This document shows positions 43,597 to 52,704 of a stretch of 64,000 bases of DNA, piece after piece. The notes below the pieces were generated by a model that was not told where the DNA came from, made no database searches, and saw only the letters and a program-made list of their open reading frames with translations. Positions within the stretch are counted from its first letter, which is position 1, and every line of letters begins with the position of its first letter. Position numbers and translations under genes: made by a program. The DNA comes from Verrucomicrobiaceae bacterium (lineage in GTDB: Bacteria > Verrucomicrobiota > Verrucomicrobiia > Verrucomicrobiales > Verrucomicrobiaceae), in contig JABTUN010000002.1 of the NCBI GenBank assembly GCA_015075365.1, positions 1,116,001 through 1,180,000 on the forward strand, written 5' to 3'.

Positions 43597-46500
43597 TCAG
43601 GCGGTTTTGATTTTTCCAAACCGCGCATACAGCGCCGGGAGGAGGAACAAGTTCAACAGCGTGCTGGTGGCGAGTCCGCCGAGGATGACGAGGGCCATGG
43701 GGCGTTCGATTTCGTTGCCGGGGACATCGCCTTTGAGGACGAGCGGCAGCAGGGCGAGCGCGGCGGTGGCTGCGGTCATGAGGATGGGGATGAGGCGCTC
43801 CTCGCTGCCGCGCAGGATGAGGCCGAGGCCGAAGGGCTGGGCTTCTTCGGTTTGCAGATGGCGGTAGTGGCTGACGAGGAGGATGCCGTTGCGTGCGGCA
43901 ATGCCGAGCACGGTGACGAAGCCGACAAGAGAACCGAGTGAGAGCACGCCGCCGCCGAGCCATGCGGCCATGACGCCGCCGATGAGGGCGAATGGAAGTG
44001 TGAGCGCAATGAGCAGGGTGAGGCGCAGGCTTTGGAAATCGGCCAGCAAGAGGACGAGGATGCCAGCGAGGCTGGCAAGTGAGAGCCACAGGAGGCGGCT
44101 TTGCGCGGACTGACGCTCGGCCCATTCGCCGAGGATTTCGGGATGGTAGCCGCGAGCGAAGGTGATCTTGCCGAGGCGCTGCTCGATCTCGCGCACGACA
44201 TCGCCGAGCGCCTGGCCGGTGGCGACGTTGCACGTCACGTCGATGCGGCGGGAGGCGCCTTCACGTTTGATGGCGTTGGGCGTGGGCACGATGGCGAGAT
44301 CGGCCACATCGGCGAGGCGCACATGGCCGCCTGCGGGTGTTTCGATCAAAAGCTCGCGCAGCGTGGTGTAGTCGGCCCGCACGCCGGGGACGCTCCAGAC
44401 GGTGACATCGTGGACGCGCTGCTCTTGATACACTTCGCCGACTTTTCGCCCGCTGATGAGCGTGGTGACGGCCTGCCGGACCTGTCCGGCAGTGAGGCCA
44501 TGCAGCGCAGCGTTATCAGGGCGGAGTTTGACGGTGATCTGCGGCACGAGCACCTGCGGTTCCACTTTCAATGCGCTGACGCCGGGCACGTCCTTGAGTG
44601 CTTCTCCGACTTCGGAAGCATGCGCGCGGAGTTGGTCGAGTTCCGGGCCAAAGATGCGCACGACGACGCTGGCGCTGGCTCCGGTGAGCACTTCCTTGAT
44701 GCGCTCGCGCAGGAAGGTCAACAGGTCGCGAGTGAGGCCGGGGTAGCCATCGACGACGGCCTGAACCTTGTGAATCGTCTCGTCGTATGGCGCGGCGGGA
44801 TCGAGACTGATCCAAAGCTCGGTGAAATCAGGGCCGACTACTTCATCGGCGACCTCCGCACGGCCGATGTGGGAGCCTTGATTGCGCACGCCGGGCACCT
44901 GCATGAGGTCATGCGCGGCGGCGATGGTGATGCGCTTGCTGGCCTCGACGCTGGTGTTGGGTTTCTCCAGCCAGTGCATGAGGAAATCGCGCTCTTTGAA
45001 GCTGGGCAGGAACTCCTCTTTGAGCTGCGTGTGCCAGACCCAGCCTGTGCCGGTGAAGGCGGCGGCAAGCACCAAAATGGCAAGCCAGGGGCTGCGGGCG
45101 AAAAGCGGAAGGATGCCGCGATAGACGGCCTTCATGCCGCGTGAGAGCAAGGCATCCCGATGAGCGCCGGGCTTCACTTTGAGCAGCATCAAGCTCAGCG
45201 CGGGCGTGAGTGTGAGAGCCACGGCGAGCGAGGCGGTGATGGCGAGGATGTAGCTCAGCGCGAGCGGTTTGAAAAAGGTGCCCGCAAGTCCCGGCAGGAA
45301 GAACACGGGCACGAAGACAAGCACGATGATGACGCTGGCATAAACGACGGCGCTGCGGACCTCCAGTGAGGCATCAAGCACGACTTTGAGCTTCGGCAGC
45401 GGATTGGCGAGCTGAGCGTTTTGCCTCATGCGGCGCAGAATGTTTTCCACATCAATGATGGCATCATCCACGACTTCGCCGAGGGCGATGATGAGGCCTG
45501 CGAGGATCATGGTATTGATCGTTTCACCGCGCCAGCGCAGCAGCAGGAGGGCGATGGCGAGCGAGAGCGGGATGGCGGTGATGCTGATGATGGTGGTGCG
45601 CCAGTCGCCGAGGAACAGCGCGAGCACGACAACGACGAGCAGGCAACCGAGCCACAGCGCCTCGGTGAGATGATCAATCGAGAGCTGGATGAAAGTGGCG
45701 GGGCGGAAGATGGTGCTGTCGATGGTGACGCCGGGCAGCGCGGGCTTCATATCCTCCAGCACTTTTTCGACGCCGGTGGTGACATCTAGCGTGTTCCCCC
45801 ACGGTTGCTTTTCCACGATGAGCAGGATGCCATCGCCATCATCAATGACGGCATCGCCGATGAGCGGGGGCGTGCCGATCTTCACCTCCGCCACATCGCC
45901 GAGGCGGATGGGTGCGCCGTTGCGGAACTCGATCACGGTGCGGGCAAGGTCGTCCGCCGTGGTGATCAGGGAGAGTTGGTTCACCGGCAGGCGGAGATTC
46001 GGCGTGTCAATGAAGCCGCCCGCACTAATCACAGCGGCATCGCCTGCGGCCTTCGTGATGGCATCCAGCGTGACACCGGCAGCGCGGAGCTTTTGCGGAT
46101 CGACGAGCACCTGAAACTGCCGGTCGCGCTGGCCCCAGATGGCCACGTTTGCAACACCGGGCACGGACATGAGGCGCGGGCGCATAGTCCACACGGCCAG
46201 CTCGCTGAGCGCCATTTGATCGAGCGTCTTCGAGCTGAGGCCCACTTTCAAAACTCGGCTCAGGGATGAATACGGAGCCATGAGCACGGGCGGCTTCACC
46301 ACGGCGGGCAGGCGGTTTTGCGCGAGATTTAAGCGCTCTTGAACAAGCTGGCGAGCTTTGAGGATGTCGGTGCCCGTGTTGAAGATCATCACCACGGACG
46401 AAAGGCCGAGCACGGACTTCGAGCGGATGGTTTTGAGGAAGGGCAGGCCGTTGAGCGAGTTTTCCAACGGCACAGTGACGAGGGAGTCCACCTCCTCGGT

Positions 46501-46671
46501 GGAAAGGCCGGGAGCTTCCGTCTGCACCTCGACGAGCGGCGGCGCGAACTCGGGGAAGACATCCAACGGCGCGTTTTTTGTGGCATTGATGCCGACAAAC
46601 AGCAGCGCCAGCGCGGCTGCCACGCCGAGCACGCGCATGTTCAGCGCCCAGGAGACAATGGAGTTCAGCAT
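43597..46671 (-). CDS. RND efflux pump, heavy-metal (CzcA/CusA) type inner-membrane subunit
   Basis: A 1024-residue pump that drives export through a periplasm-spanning complex using the proton gradient. The first helix region (NMRVLGVAAALALLFVGINA) leads to PLDVFPEFAPPLVEVQTEAPG, the usual HME-RND opening. TM4 has GEVVDDAIIDVENILRRMRQ, the acidic proton-relay segment. The second half repeats the fold (FLPSFKERDFLMHW, PGVRADYTTLRELL, and a TM10-11 region ending in GIAARNGILLVSHYRHLQ). The TM4 motif departs from the best-known Czc and Cus versions, so metal specificity is not assigned. It follows the adaptor gene by 18 nt. Confidence 0.92.
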   Translation of the reverse strand: MLNSIVSWALNMRVLGVAAALALLFVGINATKNAPLDVFPEFAPPLVEVQTEAPGLSTEEVDSLVTVPLENSLNGLPFLKTIRSKSVLGLSSVVMIFNTGTDILKARQLVQERLNLAQNRLPAVVKPPVLMAPYSSLSRVLKVGLSSKTLDQMALSELAVWTMRPRLMSVPGVANVAIWGQRDRQFQVLVDPQKLRAAGVTLDAITKAAGDAAVISAGGFIDTPNLRLPVNQLSLITTADDLARTVIEFRNGAPIRLGDVAEVKIGTPPLIGDAVIDDGDGILLIVEKQPWGNTLDVTTGVEKVLEDMKPALPGVTIDSTIFRPATFIQLSIDHLTEALWLGCLLVVVVLALFLGDWRTTIISITAIPLSLAIALLLLRWRGETINTMILAGLIIALGEVVDDAIIDVENILRRMRQNAQLANPLPKLKVVLDASLEVRSAVVYASVIIVLVFVPVFFLPGLAGTFFKPLALSYILAITASLAVALTLTPALSLMLLKVKPGAHRDALLSRGMKAVYRGILPLFARSPWLAILVLAAAFTGTGWVWHTQLKEEFLPSFKERDFLMHWLEKPNTSVEASKRITIAAAHDLMQVPGVRNQGSHIGRAEVADEVVGPDFTELWISLDPAAPYDETIHKVQAVVDGYPGLTRDLLTFLRERIKEVLTGASASVVVRIFGPELDQLRAHASEVGEALKDVPGVSALKVEPQVLVPQITVKLRPDNAALHGLTAGQVRQAVTTLISGRKVGEVYQEQRVHDVTVWSVPGVRADYTTLRELLIETPAGGHVRLADVADLAIVPTPNAIKREGASRRIDVTCNVATGQALGDVVREIEQRLGKITFARGYHPEILGEWAERQSAQSRLLWLSLASLAGILVLLLADFQSLRLTLLIALTLPFALIGGVMAAWLGGGVLSLGSLVGFVTVLGIAARNGILLVSHYRHLQTEEAQPFGLGLILRGSEERLIPILMTAATAALALLPLVLKGDVPGNEIERPMALVILGGLATSTLLNLFLLPALYARFGKIKTA

Positions 46672-46689
46672 GGGAGTGTGAAGGTGCGG

Positions 46690-47661
46690 TTACTTGCCCG
46701 TCATGAACTCCGTGCCGAACAGCTCGGCGGAACCATCGGTGACGATCTGCGTGCCTGCGGGTGGGCCGCTGGAGAGCACGGCATCCGCACCGGAGACCCG
46801 CGCGACCTGGATGCGTTTGCGCGTGTAGCTGTGCTCACCCGTTTTTGCATACACCCACTGGCCGCCGTGGATGTCATGCAGCACGGCATTGAAGGGAATG
46901 ACAAGCGCGTCCTGTTTGCTGTCGGTGGTGGGTATCTCGACAGCAGCACGTTCACCAGCCCGCAAGGGCGTGTCGGCGGGCAGTTCGTAATACCAATCAA
47001 TCGTGTTGGTCAGCGCGTTCGCCGTGGGAGGTCCGCTGACAGGCTCGGCGCTCTGCGCTTTAGACGTGGACACGAGAGAGCGGATGCTGGCGGGGGCTTT
47101 GTCATCCAGCAGCGAGGCCTCGCCACTATAAATGGCGACCCGCACCCAGGCACGTTTGGCTCCGCCCTGGCCGACGGGCGAGCCCAGCAAATCACGCTGG
47201 GCTTTGGCGGTGGTCATCGCGGCTTCGGCGAGCTGAAGCGTGGCCTTCGCCTCATCCACTCCTCGCACGCTGCCCGCTTCAGCGCTGAGCATTTTTTGCG
47301 CACGCTCCACGGCGATCTTCGCGGCATCCATTTGCACCTGCGCTTGCAGGATGCGACCATCAGCGGCGGCTTGCAGGTCGGCGAGGCGCAGCACTTCATC
47401 CAAAGTGCCGCCAAGCACGGGTGCGACGGGTTTTCCCGCCGCTGCGAGCGGTGTTACGACCTCCCCAGAAAACAACCGCACAGCAAGCAGGCTGCGTTTT
47501 TCGACCGCGATGGTTTTGAGCCGCAATGCCTGCTCAGCCTCCGGCTTGAGCGTGAGGATGACGAGGTCGCCCTCTTTCGTAATCGTGGCAGGCGCGGAGC
47601 CACCAACATCAGCAGCCTGAAGACGGAGGGCGAGTAGCGGGAGAAGGAGGAGTCGTTTCAT
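46690..47661 (-). CDS. RND periplasmic adaptor subunit (CzcB-like)
   Basis: A 323-residue membrane-fusion protein. It has a signal sequence (KRLLLLPLLALRLQAAD), an N-terminal beta strand region (VEKRSLLAVRLFSGEVVTPL) and a split lipoyl part with VAPVLGGTLDEVLRLADLQ. A helical hairpin (ILQAQVQMDAAKIAVERAQK) and beta-barrel strands (PFNAVLHDIHGGQWVYAKTG) follow. It links the inner-membrane pump to the outer-membrane channel. It is short for the family, and no N-terminal metal-binding extension is present. It begins 3 nt after the outer-membrane channel gene ends, indicating one transcript. Confidence 0.87.
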   Translation of the reverse strand: MKRLLLLPLLALRLQAADVGGSAPATITKEGDLVILTLKPEAEQALRLKTIAVEKRSLLAVRLFSGEVVTPLAAAGKPVAPVLGGTLDEVLRLADLQAAADGRILQAQVQMDAAKIAVERAQKMLSAEAGSVRGVDEAKATLQLAEAAMTTAKAQRDLLGSPVGQGGAKRAWVRVAIYSGEASLLDDKAPASIRSLVSTSKAQSAEPVSGPPTANALTNTIDWYYELPADTPLRAGERAAVEIPTTDSKQDALVIPFNAVLHDIHGGQWVYAKTGEHSYTRKRIQVARVSGADAVLSSGPPAGTQIVTDGSAELFGTEFMTGK

Positions 47662-47664
47662 AAA

Positions 47665-48987
47665 TCAACGGAGAGGGGATTGCATGGCGTCTTCCAGCGC
47701 ACCGGCGGCGGTTTGGGCTTCGAGGTTGGCAGCCATGAGCGCGACTTTCGCGGCGCTGGCCTCGATCTGACGGCGGGTGAGTTCGAGTGCGGAAACATTG
47801 CCGGCCTCGACCATTTTCTTCGTCGTATCGGATGCGGCATCCGCCTCTTGGGCGAGCTGCGCGGCGGTGGTGGCCTTGGCACGCGAGGCTTGGTAAGCTG
47901 CGAGCGCGATGTCGAGTTCACCCTGGATGGCCGCCTGCTGCGCAAGGAAACGTTTCTCCGCCGTGGTGCGCCGGGCTTCGGCTTCCGCAATGGGGCCGCG
48001 ATTTCGATTCAAGGGCAACTGCACGTTCAAACCGAGCTGCCAGCGGTTCTGGCCGGAGTTGTAGTCGTAGCCGGGCATCACATTCACGTCGGGATACTGC
48101 CGTGCCAGCTCCAGTTTCAGCGATGCTTCAGCCGCCGCGTAGTCGGAGAGCAAGGCCATCAAATCCGCCCGACGTGTGAGCGCGAGCCTGCGGCTGTTTC
48201 CCGACTCGGGAAGCCGATGAAAGGCGGAGAAATCCAGCTTCACCGATTGGATCGCATTCAAAGGCAGGCCGACCGCCGCGGCCAGTCGTGCCTCGCCGGT
48301 GGCAGCGATGCGCCGCGCATCCTGCAAAGCCAGACGCGTGCGATTCAGCATGAGACGAGCCTGCGTGAGTTCAAACGGCGACACATCCCCCGCCTCCATC
48401 TGCGCGGTGAGTTTCTTGATGGCCTCGTCATGCAGCGTCTGCTCGGTTTCCAGCAGGCGAATGTTTTCGCGTGCGCCATGCAGTTCTAGCATCGCGGCAC
48501 GCACACGAGAACGTGCCGCCCAAGCTCGTGCCGACACCCGCCATCGCGCCGCTTCGGCAGCAGCGAGCGCCTGCTCCATGCGCTTCGATCGCTTGCCTGC
48601 CGTTTCGATGGGCACGGACAAACTCGGCCCGAGGAACCACGGAGTGAACACCGGAGCGCGGAAGCTCGCGTATTGTGGCATGAAGGTGAAAACCGGATTC
48701 GGCCTCATCTGTGCCGTTTTGATGCCCGCAGCCACTTCATCTGCCTCCGCCCGCGCCAGAGCCACATCGGGATGAAAATACGCCGCCGCCAGAGCCAGCC
48801 GGTCCACCGTCCACGAACCGCCCGCCGCCTTGTGCTCGGCTAGGAAGGCCTTCAAGCCTGCGTCATTCAACGAGCGGCCCGAAAAGTCCGCGCTGCTCTG
48901 CTCTGACGAGAGCGGTTTCGCTTTGAACGAGACGCATGAGGCCGGCAGAAGAAAAAGAATGGGGAGCAGGACAAAAGAGCCTTTCAT
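47665..48987 (-). CDS. TolC-family outer-membrane efflux lipoprotein (CzcC-like)
   Basis: A 440-residue outer-membrane channel subunit. The N-terminus is a lipoprotein signal with lipobox LPASC (cysteine at 18). Two long alpha-helical halves follow, with the OEP repeats LALAAAYFHPDVALARAEAD and LMALLSDYAAAEASLKLELA, and PGYDYNSGQNRWQLGLNVQL marking the beta-barrel strand region. It would complete the tripartite pump with the next two genes. It is first of the structural genes and starts 75 nt after the sensor kinase gene. Confidence 0.88.
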   Translation of the reverse strand: MKGSFVLLPILFLLPASCVSFKAKPLSSEQSSADFSGRSLNDAGLKAFLAEHKAAGGSWTVDRLALAAAYFHPDVALARAEADEVAAGIKTAQMRPNPVFTFMPQYASFRAPVFTPWFLGPSLSVPIETAGKRSKRMEQALAAAEAARWRVSARAWAARSRVRAAMLELHGARENIRLLETEQTLHDEAIKKLTAQMEAGDVSPFELTQARLMLNRTRLALQDARRIAATGEARLAAAVGLPLNAIQSVKLDFSAFHRLPESGNSRRLALTRRADLMALLSDYAAAEASLKLELARQYPDVNVMPGYDYNSGQNRWQLGLNVQLPLNRNRGPIAEAEARRTTAEKRFLAQQAAIQGELDIALAAYQASRAKATTAAQLAQEADAASDTTKKMVEAGNVSALELTRRQIEASAAKVALMAANLEAQTAAGALEDAMQSPLR

Positions 48988-49062
48988 AGACAGCGCGATG
49001 AACGCCCTGATACCGCCCGCATGTCAGCCCTTCCACCCCGCCGGGCAAAGATGACAGCCTTT

Positions 49063-50139
49063 TCATCTTTCCTGCCCTGCCAGCGGCAAACGGAAAGTCA
49101 CCTCCGTGCGCTCTTCCCCGGTGGTCGAGTAGCCGATCGCACCTCCGTGGGCTGCCACGATGGATTGCGCGATGCTCAGCCCCAGGCCGCTGCCCTCGGT
49201 CTCGTAGCCGTGCGCGGCATCACCACGGAAGAATCGCTCGAAAACGCGCTCATGCTGCTCCGGCGGCAGCAGCGGGCCGGTGTTCAGGATGCCAAAGACG
49301 GCGTGGCGGCCTTCCGTATCGAGGCGGATCTGCACACTGCCGCCCTCCCGGTTATGTTTCACCGCGTTGTCGGCCAGATTGAGCAAAAGCTGCCGCAGCC
49401 TCATCCGGTCCACATTCACACGGCAAGGCTCGCAAGCCTTCAGCGCCACCTCGATGCGGCGCGGAGCCGCGAGGATGGCCGTTTCATCCGCCAGATCACG
49501 CACCAGCTCATCCAATGAGACTTCCTCTTGGTTCAGCGCCATCTGCCCTGCATCCGCCCGTGCCAGAAAAGCAAGCTGGCTGACGATGTGGGACAGCCGC
49601 TGCACCTCCTCGAGCATCGACACCACCTTTTCGCGCCCCGCACCATCCGGTGAATCCTGCGTGAGCATCTGCTCCAGCGTGCCGTGCAGGATGGTCAGCG
49701 GTGTCTTCAACTCATGCGAGGCATGCAGCGTGAACTCCCGTGCCTGCTTGAAGGAGACGCCGAGACGCTCCTTCATGCGGTTGAATACAGCGGTCATGCG
49801 GTCGAGTTCGTCACCATTGCCGCTGCGGGGCACGAGGTGGCCCAGATTGGAAACGTCCGTTTTCTCCAACACCTCGGTCAGCTGCTCAATGGGGCGCAAG
49901 ACACGGCGCATGAGCAGTCCGCCGCCAAGAATGCCGAGCAGGATGGCAGGCAGGCCGCCATACAGAATGATCTCAAACGTCTCCTCCAGTGGATCATGCT
50001 TCAAAGCCGCCTCCGCACCGCCGTGCAGCGCCTCCTCACGCTGCTCATTGAACTCAAACCAGCTCCAGAAGCCCACGATCACCAGCGAAAGACTGAGCGT
50101 GAAGGAGTAATACCAAAGGATGCGACGGCGGAGAGTCAT
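49063..50139 (-). CDS. Two-component sensor histidine kinase (CusS-type)
   Basis: A 358-residue membrane kinase. Two membrane segments (about 9-27 and 58-76) flank a very short periplasmic loop. The HAMP region is RRVLRPIEQLTEVLEKTD. The H-box is HASHELKTPLTILHGTLEQM, the N-box LLLNLADNAVKHNREG, and the G-box EGSGLGLSIAQSIVAAHGG. The roughly 30-residue external loop is much shorter than in CusS, so it may sense through its membrane region or a partner. The start ATG overlaps the response-regulator stop by 4 nt. Confidence 0.92.
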   Translation of the reverse strand: MTLRRRILWYYSFTLSLSLVIVGFWSWFEFNEQREEALHGGAEAALKHDPLEETFEIILYGGLPAILLGILGGGLLMRRVLRPIEQLTEVLEKTDVSNLGHLVPRSGNGDELDRMTAVFNRMKERLGVSFKQAREFTLHASHELKTPLTILHGTLEQMLTQDSPDGAGREKVVSMLEEVQRLSHIVSQLAFLARADAGQMALNQEEVSLDELVRDLADETAILAAPRRIEVALKACEPCRVNVDRMRLRQLLLNLADNAVKHNREGGSVQIRLDTEGRHAVFGILNTGPLLPPEQHERVFERFFRGDAAHGYETEGSGLGLSIAQSIVAAHGGAIGYSTTGEERTEVTFRLPLAGQER

Positions 50140-50810
50140 GGCGTTTCGCGCAGCGCATAGCCAAGGCCGCGCACGGTTTGAATGAGGTGTGGCGTGAAGT
50201 CACGGTCAATCTTGTCCCGCAACCGGCGGACATACACCTCCACGAGATTTGTGCCCGGATCAAAATCATACTCCCACACCGCGCTGATGATGTCGCGTCG
50301 GCTCACCACCGCACCCTCCGCCTTCAGCAGGCACTCCAGCAGCAATGCCTCACGGGTGGAAAGCTCGATGCGCTTCCCTCCCCGTCGGGTTTCACGCGTC
50401 GTAAGATCGAAGGTTAGATCACCTGCCTTCATCTGAGCGTTCTTGTTGAGGCTGTTCCGCCGGAGCAGAGAGCGAACCCGTGCCAGCAGCTCCGAAGTGG
50501 CAAACGGCTTCGGCAAATAATCATCCGCGCCCGCGTCCAGCCCCTCCACCCGCTGCTCCACCTCGCCACGCGCCGAGAGCATCAGCACCGGCGTTGTGGT
50601 CCCACTGCGGCGCAGCTCCCGAACGAGGCTCAATCCATCCAGCTTCGGCAGCATAATGTCGCACACGAGGGCGTCGAATGCGCCTTCCACGGCAAGTTTC
50701 AATCCAGCCTCTCCATCCGCTGCCGAGATAACCACAAACCCATGCTCCTCCAACGCCCTTGAGACAAACGCTGCAGTCTTCTTGTCATCTTCGATGTTCA
50801 GGATGTTCAT
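50136..50810 (-). CDS. OmpR/PhoB-type response regulator (CusR-type)
   Basis: A 224-residue regulator. The receiver domain begins MNILNIEDDKKTAAFVSRAL, with the phosphorylated aspartate in CDIMLPKLDGLSLV near residue 51. The conserved lysine is in DDYLPKPFATSELLARV near 102. The C-terminal winged helix ends with TNLVEVYVRRLRDKIDR and IQTVRGLGYAL. It probably activates the efflux genes downstream, which share its orientation from 50810 to 42744. Confidence 0.93.
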   Translation of the reverse strand: MNILNIEDDKKTAAFVSRALEEHGFVVISAADGEAGLKLAVEGAFDALVCDIMLPKLDGLSLVRELRRSGTTTPVLMLSARGEVEQRVEGLDAGADDYLPKPFATSELLARVRSLLRRNSLNKNAQMKAGDLTFDLTTRETRRGGKRIELSTREALLLECLLKAEGAVVSRRDIISAVWEYDFDPGTNLVEVYVRRLRDKIDRDFTPHLIQTVRGLGYALRETP

Positions 50811-50862
50811 GGAGATTTGGGCGGCGGAACCTTTTCAAGGTGCGAAAAGTCTGTGCGCCCTA

Positions 50863-51897
50863 TCACTTTTGCTTCTTCGGCTTCTCAGGCTTCTTCGTGT
50901 TCGCGTTCGCCGGGATCGGCGAGTCCCAACCGGCATACATTTCCGGTTTGATGCCGCGAGCATACGCACCGCCTGCGAAGGTGTTCGGCTTGAAGGGGCC
51001 GACGAAGGCGATGTTAAGGTCTGCTTTGATCTGCTCCTCCAAACCGAGCGACCAGAAGATGCCGTTCACGAGCAGGCGGCGGTAGCCGTCATTCGTGATG
51101 TCCTCCGATGTGCCATACAGCGACGTGAAAACGCGGCCTTCTTTGCCGGAGGCGGATTTGTAGCTGCGGGTCCACTCGCTCGGCATCGGCGGCTTGGTGG
51201 TGTCGGCGGGTGAATCGGGCGTCATGCCATTCAGCGGCTGCGCCATCGTCAAAATCTCGCCGGAGGTCGGTTTGCCGACGTAACCGCCTGCCTGCACCCA
51301 AACGTCCTTCACGCCGCGCAGGATCGGATGCGAGGCCTTGTCCGGCACGAGGGCGATGCGCGTGCTCTGCTTGTGATTCGTGCCGTAGTGGCCCACCCAG
51401 GTCTGCCCGAGCACTTGATGGCCGAAGCCGAGCTCGTAATCGCTGCCCTTGTAGTCGAAGGAATACTTCGCGTAAGGCGCGTCCTTCGGAATCTTGAAGC
51501 CATGCGTCGCCGTGCGCAGGCCGACGACCGGTCCGCCGCGCTTCAGGTAGTCATCGAAGTGCTTCATCTGCTCCGGCGGGAAGTTTTGGAAGCGCAGAAA
51601 CACCACCGCGAGATCCGCGGTGTCCAGCGCCTCGATCCCGGGCATGTTTGAGGCATCTCCCGCGACGATTTCGCCCGATTCCTTGTCGATGCCAAACAGC
51701 ACGGTGCACTTGAAGCCCTGATGCTTCGCCAGCAGCCGCGCCAGCCCCGGCAGCGACTCCTCCGAGCGATACTCATGGTCATCCGCCATGAAGACAATGT
51801 GCTTGCCTTTGCCCGGCCCGTCGGTGCCTTCAAACACCAGCGGCGCGGCAGTCGCGAACGAGACAAACGTGAACAGAGAGAGGAGGATGCGTTTCAT
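50863..51897 (-). CDS. Exported ThuA-like domain protein
   Basis: A 344-residue secreted protein (signal RILLSLFTFVSFATAAP). The ThuA fold (glutamine-amidotransferase-like, named from trehalose utilisation) shows in GKHIVFMADDHEYRSEESLP, DLAVVFLRFQNFPPEQMKHF, GGPVVGLRTATHGFKIPK and GRVFTSLYGTSEDITNDGYR. The end is a Lys/Pro-rich tail. Many PVC genomes encode dozens of these, and the chemistry is unknown. Its 5' region carries the same promoter-like motif and leader as the dehydrogenase-cupredoxin gene at 39520. Confidence 0.88.
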   Translation of the reverse strand: MKRILLSLFTFVSFATAAPLVFEGTDGPGKGKHIVFMADDHEYRSEESLPGLARLLAKHQGFKCTVLFGIDKESGEIVAGDASNMPGIEALDTADLAVVFLRFQNFPPEQMKHFDDYLKRGGPVVGLRTATHGFKIPKDAPYAKYSFDYKGSDYELGFGHQVLGQTWVGHYGTNHKQSTRIALVPDKASHPILRGVKDVWVQAGGYVGKPTSGEILTMAQPLNGMTPDSPADTTKPPMPSEWTRSYKSASGKEGRVFTSLYGTSEDITNDGYRRLLVNGIFWSLGLEEQIKADLNIAFVGPFKPNTFAGGAYARGIKPEMYAGWDSPIPANANTKKPEKPKKQK

Positions 51898-51972
51898 GCG
51901 GTTGGGAGGCTTCTAAGTCGCCACTTTGCCGCCACATTTTGCGGCAGAAGAGACGATTTGGATCCCACAGCC
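51898..51972 (-). promoter_or_regulatory. Conserved 76-nt 5' leader, copy 2
   Basis: Collinear with the leader at 39521-39595, including the identical GGCGACTTAGAAGCCTC near the start codon. TGCCGC and GCGGCA form a perfect 6-bp stem with an eight-base loop. The other copy has G-U pairs in the same positions. Confidence 0.55.
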
Positions 51973-51996
51973 CGCATGAGGAGCTGAAAGCGGACA
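51973..51996 (-). promoter_or_regulatory. Promoter-like motif TGTCCG...CTCATGCG (ECF type)
   Basis: TGTCCGCTTT and CTCATGCGGG on the minus strand, with the same 18-nt offset as the motifs at 39596 and 54753. It lies 76 nt before the ThuA start codon, exactly the distance seen at the dehydrogenase-cupredoxin gene. Confidence 0.55.
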
Positions 51997-52032
51997 AAGA
52001 AACTGCGCCGGAGCCGAATTTTGTCTCCGCCA

Positions 52033-52431
52033 CTACGCCACCAGCTTCCGCAGTCGCGCCGTGACCTCATCCCGACTGAGCACGCCCGCCGCGACGGCGA
52101 GCGTGAGGTTTTCCCAGTCATCCACATCGAGAGTTTCTTCCTTGAGCAGTCCGTTCTCGCTCAAAAACACCAGGCAGGTGGCAAGCGCGACCCGCTTGTT
52201 GCCATCCACAAAGGGATGATTGCTGCAAAGATAAAACAGATACGCCGCCGCAATCTCCATCGGATCGGAGATCATGGGCGCACCCATCATCGTCGCTTGC
52301 GGCGCGGCCACAGCCGATTCGAGCAGTTCCCGCGAACGCAGCCCAGGACTGCCTCCGTGGGCAGCAAGCACCTCGCCGTGAATCGCGAGCACTGCATCCA
52401 CGGTCGGATGCAAGATGGCGGACTCGCTCAT
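52033..52431 (-). CDS. doc: Doc/Fic-family toxin (death-on-curing)
   Basis: A 132-residue Fic-fold protein. The active-site loop is HPFVDGNKRVALAT near residue 77, matching HxFx(D/N)GNKR of Doc toxins, which phosphorylate EF-Tu, rather than the longer AMPylating Fic enzymes. The N-terminal HPTVDAVLAIHGEVL and GSPGLRSRELLESAV segments are also Doc-type. It is the second gene of a toxin-antitoxin pair, with start and antitoxin stop overlapping by 4 nt. Confidence 0.92.
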   Translation of the reverse strand: MSESAILHPTVDAVLAIHGEVLAAHGGSPGLRSRELLESAVAAPQATMMGAPMISDPMEIAAAYLFYLCSNHPFVDGNKRVALATCLVFLSENGLLKEETLDVDDWENLTLAVAAGVLSRDEVTARLRKLVA

Positions 52432-52658
52432 GACAGACGGCGGAAAAGCTCGCTGTTCTTCTTGATGAGGCGCTTGGCTGTCTCAGCCGCCTTCGATGCT
52501 TCAATCACCGGCGGAGCCATCGGCGCGATCGTGATCGTGCCACCGGCATGCACCTCCACGTTCACCTCGTCCCCGACTTTGAGGCGTGCGAGCTGAAGCA
52601 GGGCCGAATCAAAGATGATGCCTTGGGAATTGCCGATCTTGGTGATGGTCTTGATCAT
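52428..52658 (-). CDS. AbrB/MazE-type antitoxin
   Basis: A 76-residue protein. The N-terminal SpoVT-AbrB swapped-hairpin domain reads ITKIGNSQGIIFDSALLQLA and continues VGDEVNVEVHAGGTITI. The C-terminal part (SKAAETAKRLIKKNSELFRR) is a helix expected to bind and neutralise the toxin. It would also bind the promoter for autoregulation. First gene of the pair. Confidence 0.9.
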   Translation of the reverse strand: MIKTITKIGNSQGIIFDSALLQLARLKVGDEVNVEVHAGGTITIAPMAPPVIEASKAAETAKRLIKKNSELFRRLS

Positions 52659-52680
52659 GTGTTAAACTATGTATTACACA
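52658..52680. promoter_or_regulatory. Possible autoregulatory operator of the toxin-antitoxin pair
   Basis: TGTGT (52658-52662) and ACACA (52676-52680) are inverted arms around an AT-rich centre, overlapping the antitoxin start codon. AbrB-type antitoxins commonly bind such AT-rich palindromes at their own promoters. Confidence 0.4.
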
Positions 52681-52704
52681 CGGGATCGTCAAGCTTGAAG
52701 ATGC

